Source: Methanocrinis alkalitolerans
Lineage (GTDB): Archaea > Halobacteriota > Methanosarcinia > Methanotrichales > Methanotrichaceae
Length of the DNA stretch: 20,210 nucleotides
Reading direction: 5' to 3'
Assembly: GCF_029167205.1 (NCBI RefSeq)
Contig: NZ_JARFPL010000039.1
Span: forward strand, 1-20,210
Of the stretch, positions 5,846 to 12,286 are shown piece after piece; within the stretch, counting starts at the first letter, position 1; each line of letters starts with the position of its first letter. A program made the translations under genes and the position numbers. The notes beneath the pieces are model-generated. The model was not told where the DNA came from and did not search any database. It saw only the letters and a program-made list of their open reading frames with translations.

Positions 5846-8413
5846 TCATCTCTCAACCCCCACTCCACCGAACTCCTTTGAAACTACGGCATAATTTTCG
5901 ATCGGCTCCATCAGTGGATAGTTGTCCTTGTCAGCCCCGACCAAGTAAGGCGTATTACCTATGCCATCTCCATCGGCATCCCTCCCTTTGTAGTAGGTCC
6001 AGAAGTTTCCGATGTAACCGTCGAAGCTCGAGCCCTTATACGTGTACATCAGAACGTCTGTCGAGTTCCACTTGTTTGAAGAGCTGCTCGATTGTATGTT
6101 GTTGGAGTTGTTAATGAAGTTGTTGAGGTAGACGGCGTTATCGTCGGATCCGATGATGCCCATGCCCGCGTTCCTGTTGTCTCTGATCTCGTTTGCTCTT
6201 ATGGTGTTTCCAGCAGAGTTGCTCAGGTAGATGCCGGACCAGCTCTCCGTCAGCTCGTTTCTCTCGATTACGTTATCATCAGAGCCGTGAAGATAGACCC
6301 CCGACTCAGCGTTGTTTATAGCGATGTTGCTCCTGATCGAATTGTTGTAGCAGTGGTAGTTGAGATGGATCCCCCTGGTGTTGTTGGCGATCACGTTGCC
6401 CTCTATCCTGGAGTTGCTGGTGTTGGTTAAGAATACTCCCTCCATGTTCTTCTCCAGCACTGAATCCCTGACGGTTATGTTATGGCAGCCGATGCAGTAG
6501 ACCGTTCCCGCGTTGGATGACGAATCTATAACCGCATCAGAGACGTTCACCAGGTGGTAGATCCTTCTACCATTTACAAGGTTGCTGGCGTCGATATCGT
6601 TGGTGGCTGTAGCATCGTCCCCCCAGCCGTTGTAACCGAAGTTGAGATAGTTGCCGGACATGGAGTTGTTTCGGAGGATGTTGCCTCCGGAGAAGCTGAT
6701 GATCATGCCGACTACGTTATAGTCGGCGACGTTCCTCTCCAGGACGTTCCCGCCCGTGATATCAGAGGGGCTGATGCTGGAAAGAAGGATGCCGCCACGG
6801 TTGCCGCTGGCGTTGTTCGATGCAAGAGTGTTGTTGCCGGATGCGACTATGATGCCATAGCTGTTGTTAGTGGCGACGTTGCCCCTGATGGTGTTGCCCT
6901 CCGAGTTCACCATTATGCCGGCGTCAACATAGCTTCCGCTGAATACTCCCTTGCCAGAGGAGTTTGTGACATGAAACCCTTCTACGACCCCGCCGTCGGC
7001 GGAGAGCTTTATGGGGCTGCCTTTTTGTCTTGCATCGATGACCGGCATCTTGCCGCCCGTCTCCACGCCCCTGAGGATCACGGGCTTGGTGACGTTAACC
7101 GTTTCCAGATAAGTGCCGCTGCAAACCTCGATCAGGTCACCTGGGCTTGCAGCTACTATCGCCTCATTGATGCTGGCGAAATCGCAACCTTCGGCGCAGA
7201 CCCTGTATGTTGCCCCTCCGCCAGTCTGAGGGGCCGGTTTCGGAGCAGAGACCGGGATGTCACAGCGAACCAGGGGATGTCCGTCCAGATTCGAGCCGCC
7301 GAAAATCTCATATGCTTCGTCGCAGATGCCGTCCCCGTCCTCATCCTTACATCCTTCGATGAAATCGCCGTAGTGATTTCCAACTTTGCCGTCATCCCAG
7401 CGGTTCGTCCCGTCGTCGTAGGCGTCGTACTCGTTGTTGTCGGCGAAACAGTTGTTGTAGATGAAGTTGTTCTGGGAGGACGTCAGAAAGATTCCGCGAC
7501 CTCGGTTGCCGCCAGCGTAATTGCCGGCGATGGTGTTATTTTCAGAGTCCTGCAGCTCTATTCCAGATAGCTGATTATCTAGAGCTCGATTGCCCGAGAT
7601 GGAATTGTTATTGGAGGCCCAGAAGCGAATCCCGACTCCTTGGTTTTGGTAAAAGTCGTTTTCTGCGATGATGTTCTCCCCGGAGTACTCGAGTTCGATC
7701 CCAAAATGGGGGTTGTCCTTGACGAGGTTTTCGATGATGGTGTTGTGGCTGGAGTTCCACAGTTTAATACCTGCAAACCCGCTCCGGATCAGGCCCCTTC
7801 CGGCGTTGGAGCTGAAGTTGTTGTTGGCGATGACGTTATTGGTCGAGTTCTCCAGGTAGATTCCGGCCCACGTGTTATACGAAGCTTGGTTATCCTTGAC
7901 GATGTTGCCCGACGAATCGTAGAGGGAGATGCCATTCCAGTTGTCGGTAACTGTGTTATTCAAGATGGTGTTGTCATTGGACCTAACAGTGATGCCTGCC
8001 GGCTGTACCGTTCCGACGCCGCTGTTCTTCAGACTGAAACCCTCAAGAACTATGCCATCTGCAGAGACGATAATGGCGCTGCCGTTTTCTCCGGCATCCA
8101 CAACGGGCATTTTCAGGCCGCGCAAGGTCAACCGTTTTGTCACGTTTACGTTCTCGCGGTAGATGCCGCCGTCGACCACTATAAGATCTCCGGGACTGGC
8201 GGCATCGATGGCCTCCTGGATTCCAGAATAATCACCGGGAACCCTTATCGTTTCTCCATGTAATTGGCTGATCTCGTTCCCCTTGGCGCTCTCCTGGGCC
8301 ATGGCTGGGGCGCAGAACATCGCCAGAACCGCAAGGAGCAGGGCAAGACTGGTCCCCGCACCATAATTCAACGGCCTACCAGGGGCCGCTAACGATCCGG
8401 TATTTTCTTTCAC
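5846..8413 (-). CDS. Exported double beta-helix (NosD/CASH) protein
   Basis: The roughly 855-aa product has a leader ending in APAMAQE and two complete beta-helix domains. Domain 1 starts at VPGDYSGIQEAIDAASPGD and closes with KDEDGDGICDEAY; a Pro/Gly linker (APKPAPQTGGGA) follows. Domain 2 restarts with ASINEAIVAASPGD and closes with GRDADGDGIGN and DNYPLMEPI. The two domains align over their first 100 residues, so the gene arose by internal duplication. Turns of the type N-x-x-I-x-N-N are abundant, as are N-x-S/T sites. The frame is open to a GTG at 8428, but the start at GTG 8413 is preferred because the conserved GGAG then lies 9 nt upstream as in its neighbours. The leader resembles those of the three TPR genes upstream rather than those of the other two beta-helix genes. 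A surface-exposed binding or structural role is inferred. Confidence 0.88.
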   Translation of the reverse strand: MKENTGSLAAPGRPLNYGAGTSLALLLAVLAMFCAPAMAQESAKGNEISQLHGETIRVPGDYSGIQEAIDAASPGDLIVVDGGIYRENVNVTKRLTLRGLKMPVVDAGENGSAIIVSADGIVLEGFSLKNSGVGTVQPAGITVRSNDNTILNNTVTDNWNGISLYDSSGNIVKDNQASYNTWAGIYLENSTNNVIANNNFSSNAGRGLIRSGFAGIKLWNSSHNTIIENLVKDNPHFGIELEYSGENIIAENDFYQNQGVGIRFWASNNNSISGNRALDNQLSGIELQDSENNTIAGNYAGGNRGRGIFLTSSQNNFIYNNCFADNNEYDAYDDGTNRWDDGKVGNHYGDFIEGCKDEDGDGICDEAYEIFGGSNLDGHPLVRCDIPVSAPKPAPQTGGGATYRVCAEGCDFASINEAIVAASPGDLIEVCSGTYLETVNVTKPVILRGVETGGKMPVIDARQKGSPIKLSADGGVVEGFHVTNSSGKGVFSGSYVDAGIMVNSEGNTIRGNVATNNSYGIIVASGNNTLASNNASGNRGGILLSSISPSDITGGNVLERNVADYNVVGMIISFSGGNILRNNSMSGNYLNFGYNGWGDDATATNDIDASNLVNGRRIYHLVNVSDAVIDSSSNAGTVYCIGCHNITVRDSVLEKNMEGVFLTNTSNSRIEGNVIANNTRGIHLNYHCYNNSIRSNIAINNAESGVYLHGSDDNVIERNELTESWSGIYLSNSAGNTIRANEIRDNRNAGMGIIGSDDNAVYLNNFINNSNNIQSSSSSNKWNSTDVLMYTYKGSSFDGYIGNFWTYYKGRDADGDGIGNTPYLVGADKDNYPLMEPIENYAVVSKEFGGVGVER

Positions 8414-8426
8414 GTCAACCCACTCC
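8411..8426 (-). promoter_or_regulatory. Conserved translation-initiation element (GTG)
   Basis: GGAG (8426-8423), a 9-nt spacer TGGGTTGAC, then GTG (8413-8411) and AAAG. The longer frame reads this stretch as MEWVDVK, starting on the GTG that overlaps the GGAG. Confidence 0.6.
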
Positions 8427-8472
8427 ACTTTTATTTAAGCTTCAAGAACGATTATTAAGTTTTCGCTAGAGA

Positions 8473-9639
8473 TCACCCCTCGTACCCCAGCTCCCTGGAC
8501 CTGGCGAAGGCGTCATCAGCCTCAGAATCGCGGCCCAGCACCTTCAGAGAAAGGGCTTTGTTATGCCAGGCTTTGGCCGACGTCCCTTCATCTATGAAAA
8601 ATGGCGAAGATCTTGCGGTTTCGATGGCTTCGTCATAAGCTCTCAAGGCCTCTTCGTGACTTCCCAATGCCTGCAGCACTTCACCTTTATCTACCCAGAC
8701 CAAGGGATTATCGGGATACTGCTCGAGAGATTTATCGAAGGCTACGATGGACTCGTTGTACCTTCCCAGAGCCTTCAGAGCCTTGCCTTTGCCGTACCAA
8801 CCCGCGAAGCCCGGGTCCATCTCGATGACTTCATCAAAGGTCTCGATCGCCTCTTCGTAACTGCCCATCTCCAATAGGAGCATTCCCTTGTTTTGCAGGG
8901 TGGGCAGGTATGCGTGAGATCCCTCGTCAGAGATCTCCAGGGCTTTATCGTAGGCTTCGAGGGCCTCCTCGAATCTGCCAAGATTGTTAAGTGATATACC
9001 CTTGGTGCTGTAGACAACGGCCTGCAGCTCGGTATCGTTGGCGGGTGTCTGCACTATTGCCCTGTCATAAGCCTCAATGGATTCATCGTATCTTCCAAGC
9101 TGCATCAAAACATCTGCTTTACTCCTCCAGGCCGACCATGCGATAAAGGAGCCCGTATTCTCCTGAGGGAATAGCTCGATGAGCTCGATGGCCTCATCGT
9201 AGGCTTTGACGGCCTCTTCCAGGCGGTTCATCGATCCGAGGAGATGGGCTTTGAGAAACCAGGCTTCAGCATCTTCAGGGTTCCCCTCGATGGTCAGGTC
9301 GAAGAGATCCAGGGCCCTTTGATAGGCTATAAGGGCCTCGTCCTCCATGCCGATGAGCGCCAATAACGAGCCTTTGGTCTGCCAAAGGTTGGCGGTCTCC
9401 GGCTCTATCTGCAGGGCCTTATCTAAGGCCTGGACAGATTCGTCGTAAGAGCCGTTGACGAAAAGCTCCTCGCTCTTCTTGACCCAATAGTCTGCCGTAT
9501 CTTCTTGGGAAGCGGCGCAAAAGCCGAGGGCAGCCAGACTCAGCACTGCCAGAGCCGTAAAGGCCAAGGTGAGCCTGGTTTCCACGCCCGACTTCGACGG
9601 CCCGCCCAGGATAGCTAACGATCCGATTTTTCCTTTCAC
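8473..9639 (-). CDS. Exported TPR-repeat protein (about 9 repeats)
   Basis: The product, about 388 aa from the preferred start, has a long leader (MKGKIGSLAILGG, then a hydrophobic stretch ending FCAASQE). About nine TPR units follow, recognisable from W-x-x-K-[GA] and A-[FLY]-[DE]-[KR]-[AS]. It ends with the cap GRDSEADDAFARSRELGYEG. One unit carries the long loop TPANDTELQA. There is no transmembrane anchor beyond the leader, so it should be periplasm-like or surface-exposed. The open frame extends to TTG 9669, but GTG 9639 has the conserved GGAG 9 nt upstream. The gene lies 59 bp from both neighbours. The stop-codon hairpin of its siblings is degenerate here (TCTCTAGC in place of CCCCAGCTC). 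Confidence 0.86.
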   Translation of the reverse strand: MKGKIGSLAILGGPSKSGVETRLTLAFTALAVLSLAALGFCAASQEDTADYWVKKSEELFVNGSYDESVQALDKALQIEPETANLWQTKGSLLALIGMEDEALIAYQRALDLFDLTIEGNPEDAEAWFLKAHLLGSMNRLEEAVKAYDEAIELIELFPQENTGSFIAWSAWRSKADVLMQLGRYDESIEAYDRAIVQTPANDTELQAVVYSTKGISLNNLGRFEEALEAYDKALEISDEGSHAYLPTLQNKGMLLLEMGSYEEAIETFDEVIEMDPGFAGWYGKGKALKALGRYNESIVAFDKSLEQYPDNPLVWVDKGEVLQALGSHEEALRAYDEAIETARSSPFFIDEGTSAKAWHNKALSLKVLGRDSEADDAFARSRELGYEG

Positions 9640-9652
9640 ATCAACCCACTCC
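9637..9652 (-). promoter_or_regulatory. Conserved translation-initiation element (GTG)
   Basis: GGAG (9652-9649), spacer TGGGTTGAT, GTG (9639-9637), then AAAG. It is identical over the core to the copy at 10743-10758. Confidence 0.6.
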
Positions 9653-9689
9653 ACGTTTTCGTCCTTCAAAAATTAGCATAAAATGTGAT

Positions 9690-9719
9690 GAGCTGGGGTC
9701 AGCCTACATACCCCAGCTC
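9690..9719 (-). other. Perfect 10-bp hairpin enclosing a TPR-gene stop codon
   Basis: GAGCTGGGGT (9690-9699) and ACCCCAGCTC (9710-9719) are exact reverse complements around a 10-nt loop. In the mRNA the 5' arm encodes Glu-Leu-Gly-Tyr, and the TGA stop begins in the loop. T-rich sequence follows the 3' arm (CATTTTATGCTAATTTTTG). A terminator or processing signal is possible. Confidence 0.7.
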
Positions 9720-10745
9720 CCCGGCCTTGGCGTATGCCGTCTCCGCCTCAGAATCGCGGCCGAGAGCCTCCAGGGACTCGCCCATCCACTGATACCTCCA
9801 GACGTTTGAAGACTCGGCGTGGGTCTCGATCTCCACCTCGAAGGCCTCGACCGCCCTTTCGTAGGATGCGGCCGCCTCCTCATGCCTGCCCATCCCCTCC
9901 AGAGCATCGGCCTTGAACTTCCAAAACTTCGCTATCTCCGGATATGCGGAGGTGTCGAGCTCGAAGGCCGCAGCCGCTTGCTCATAAGCCAGGGCCGCCT
10001 CATCGAGCCTCCCGAGCCCCTCCCGAGCCTCGCCCTTCCAGAGCCAGGGCTCGCCGCCGATCATGGCGGGGCTCTCGTTGTAGGCAGCCAGGGCCCTATC
10101 GCAGGCCTCGACCGCCTCCTCGTACCTCCCGAGCTCCTTGAGGACAATCCCCTTGTTCGACCATGCGGCGTAAGTCGCCAGAGGGTCGCCAGAGCCCAGC
10201 TCTATCGCCCGATCGTAGGCGGTGAGGGCCTCGTTCCAGAGCCCCTTTTCGGCAAATACGTTCCCCTTGCTCCGCCAGGCGCTGCTCTGCCAGAACCTCT
10301 CCTCTGGGTCCTCCGGGACTTCAGCTGTGGACTCGTCGAATATCGCCAGGGCCTCGGCCTGCCTGCCCATTATTATGAGAAGGCTCGCCTTCTGCACCCT
10401 GGTATTGGTGTCCTGGGGGTCGATCTCAATGGCCTTATCGAAGGCCGCGATCGCCTCATCGTACTCTCCCTGATCCCGGAGGACGAGGGCCTTGTACCGC
10501 CAGGCTTCGGCGTTCTGGGGATCGACCTCGATCGCTTTATCGAAGGCCTCAACCGATTCTTCCAGAGAGTCGTTGAAAAGCAGCTCTTCGCCCATTTTGA
10601 CCCAGTCATCTGCTGTCCTCTCCTGCGCCCACGCGCTGCTGCAGCAGAGCGCCGCCAAAGCGATCAGAGCAAGAGCGGACCTCATGCCTGCGCCAAACCT
10701 CAGCAGCCCGCCGAAGGCCGCCAACAGTCCTGTTTTTTCTTTCAC
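9699..10745 (-). CDS. Exported TPR-repeat protein (about 8 repeats)
   Basis: The product, about 348 aa, has a leader (MKEKTGLLAAFGG, then a hydrophobic core ending SSAWAQE). About eight TPR units follow, such as AEAWRYKALVL and YDEAIAAFDKAIEIDP. It closes with GRDSEAETAYAKAGELGYVG. It likely acts as an exported interaction scaffold. GTG 10745 is taken as start because GGAG lies 9 nt upstream; the frame stays open to GTG 10760 (MEWVDVK). An internal ATG (MRSALALIAL) would also make a signal peptide but lacks the conserved element. Spacing to its neighbours is 55 and 59 bp, and the spacer sequences resemble each other, consistent with tandem gene duplication. Confidence 0.86.
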   Translation of the reverse strand: MKEKTGLLAAFGGLLRFGAGMRSALALIALAALCCSSAWAQERTADDWVKMGEELLFNDSLEESVEAFDKAIEVDPQNAEAWRYKALVLRDQGEYDEAIAAFDKAIEIDPQDTNTRVQKASLLIIMGRQAEALAIFDESTAEVPEDPEERFWQSSAWRSKGNVFAEKGLWNEALTAYDRAIELGSGDPLATYAAWSNKGIVLKELGRYEEAVEACDRALAAYNESPAMIGGEPWLWKGEAREGLGRLDEAALAYEQAAAAFELDTSAYPEIAKFWKFKADALEGMGRHEEAAASYERAVEAFEVEIETHAESSNVWRYQWMGESLEALGRDSEAETAYAKAGELGYVG

Positions 10746-10758
10746 ATCAACCCACTCC
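10743..10758 (-). promoter_or_regulatory. Conserved translation-initiation element (GTG)
   Basis: GGAG (10758-10755), spacer TGGGTTGAT, GTG (10745-10743), then AAAG. It is the same arrangement and spacing as at five other genes of the block. Confidence 0.6.
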
Positions 10759-10790
10759 ACTTTTCGTCTTCAATAATTACCAAAAGATTT

Positions 10791-10821
10791 GAGCTGGGGA
10801 TCACATCTTGTACCCCAGCTT
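10791..10821 (-). other. Hairpin enclosing the stop codon of the 10801-12240 TPR gene
   Basis: AGCTGGGG (10792-10799) and CCCCAGCT (10813-10820) form a perfect 8-bp stem, extendable by a G-T pair. The stop codon lies in the 13-nt loop. It is the third copy of the stop-codon hairpin found at 2480-2523 and 9690-9719. Confidence 0.6.
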
Positions 10822-12240
10822 ATCAGCCACCAGAAGCGACATGGTGGCGTTGTAAACTTGGCCGAGCGCCCTCTGGGATTCACCCCTGCCGTACCAGGCA
10901 TTGCTCCAATGCGGGCCTAGCTCGATGGCCTTGTTGTAGGCATCCAAAGCCTCCTGGTTTCTGCCAAGAGCCCTCAGGGCGTCGCCCCTGCCTACCCACG
11001 CGCTGGTATCGACTAAGTAGGGCTCGATGGCTGGAGAGGATTCGAGGATTTGATCATAGACCTCCAGGGACTCGTCGTACCTTCCGAGCTCGTAGAGGGC
11101 TTTGCCTCTCATCTGGAGCAGGCCGACGTCGCCGGGATCCTCCAATATGGCCTTTTCGTAAAGCGCCAGCGACCTCGCGAACGCCTCCGTCGCATCTTCC
11201 TGCTTTCCGGTCTTGTTCAGAGCCGTTCCCTTGGAAAGCCAGGTCTGGGCCAGCGTTTCCGTATCGCTCTCCGATATCAGCTCGAGGGCCTCCTCGTAGG
11301 CCTCCAGGGCCTCATCGTACCTCTTCATCTCGACGAGGAGGCTCGCCTTCCACTGCCAGCTGCCGACGTCATCGGGGTTCTGCCTGATCGCCTCATCGAA
11401 GGCCGTCAGAGCCTCTTCCATCCTCTCCAGCTCCGTCAAAACGAAGGCCTTGAAGTGCCACCACGTGCCGCTCTTGGGGTTCAGCTCAAGAGACTTATTG
11501 ACCGCCTCCAGGGCGTCCTCCCACCTGCCCGCAGCCGCCAGATCCTCGCTCTTGGCGGCAAAGGCCAGGGCGATCTCTGCGGTGTCGCTTGCGGGTATCA
11601 GCTCGATGGCCCTGTCGTACGCTTCCACAGACTCGTTCATGTCACCCATGGCGCTTATTACCTCGGCCTTTCGCCACCAGACGTTGTAGTCCAGGGGTTT
11701 CAGCTCCGTGACCTTGTCGTAGGCCTCGGAGGCCTCCTCCCACCGGCCGAGGTTCAAAAGAACGTTGGCTCTGCCCATCCATGCGTCGGCGTCCTTCGGG
11801 TCCGTCTCGATCCTCTGGTCGAAGGCGTCCAGGGCCTTTCCGTACGCCTGGTCGGCCTCTTCAGGTCTGTTCAGACTTCGCAGAACCCGGGCCTTATTCA
11901 GCCAGGCCTTGGCATCGCCGGGGTCCTCCTCGAGGCCCTCTTCCAGAAGGACGAGGGCCTTCTCGTAGATCTCGGCGGACTCGTTCATCTTTCCCACGAA
12001 CATGAGGTCGAAGGCCTTTCGGATGAGGATCGTCTCGTTCTCAGGATCGATATTCAGGGCTTCATCGTAGGCGGAGATCGCCTCCTCGATGGAGCCGTTG
12101 TGGTAAAGCTCCTGGGCCCTATTCATCCAAAAGTCGACGGTCTCCTCCTGCGCTCCGGCGGGAGCGCAGAGCATCGCCAGAGCCGCGAAGACTATGGCAA
12201 GGCTGGTCCCCGTGCCCAACGATCCAGTTTTTCCTTTCAA
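10801..12240 (-). CDS. Exported TPR-repeat protein (about 12 repeats)
   Basis: The product, about 479 aa from the preferred start, has a short leader (MKGKTGSLGTGTSLAIVFAAL, cleavage probably after APAGAQ). About twelve TPR units follow, with signatures such as AWLNKARVL, AWMGRANVL and NAWYGRGES. Two units carry the extended loop (IPASDTAEIA and ISESDTETLA). It ends DKLGYKM. The frame runs open to 12357 and an ATG exists at 12267. TTG 12240 is chosen because it aligns exactly with the GTG or ATG starts of its siblings and has GGAG 9 nt upstream. A start at 12357 would overlap the end of the upstream fusion gene; ATG 12267 would not. The protein is predicted to be extracytoplasmic and scaffold-like. 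Confidence 0.85.
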   Translation of the reverse strand: MKGKTGSLGTGTSLAIVFAALAMLCAPAGAQEETVDFWMNRAQELYHNGSIEEAISAYDEALNIDPENETILIRKAFDLMFVGKMNESAEIYEKALVLLEEGLEEDPGDAKAWLNKARVLRSLNRPEEADQAYGKALDAFDQRIETDPKDADAWMGRANVLLNLGRWEEASEAYDKVTELKPLDYNVWWRKAEVISAMGDMNESVEAYDRAIELIPASDTAEIALAFAAKSEDLAAAGRWEDALEAVNKSLELNPKSGTWWHFKAFVLTELERMEEALTAFDEAIRQNPDDVGSWQWKASLLVEMKRYDEALEAYEEALELISESDTETLAQTWLSKGTALNKTGKQEDATEAFARSLALYEKAILEDPGDVGLLQMRGKALYELGRYDESLEVYDQILESSPAIEPYLVDTSAWVGRGDALRALGRNQEALDAYNKAIELGPHWSNAWYGRGESQRALGQVYNATMSLLVADKLGYKM

Positions 12241-12253
12241 ATCAACCCACTCC
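12238..12253 (-). promoter_or_regulatory. Conserved translation-initiation element (TTG)
   Basis: GGAG (12253-12250), spacer TGGGTTGAT, TTG (12240-12238), then AAAG. The codon here is TTG where the siblings have GTG or ATG, all of them legal starts, which supports this as the true start position. Confidence 0.58.
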
Positions 12254-12286
12254 GCTCTCTTATCCATAATATTTTTCGGGCTATGG

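Noticed and set aside
4165..8413. Annotation as copper-processing NosD
   Set aside because: The similarity is to the general CASH beta-helix fold. No nitrous oxide reductase or ABC transporter genes accompany these genes, and leader and context point to surface proteins.
9819..11387. Long plus-strand open frame (522 codons) opposite the TPR genes
   Set aside because: It is antisense to clear TPR coding sequence, spans two genes and their gap, and has no recognisable domain. Repetitive GC-rich TPR DNA naturally lacks stops on the other strand. The same applies to 2636-3826 and 11050-12402.
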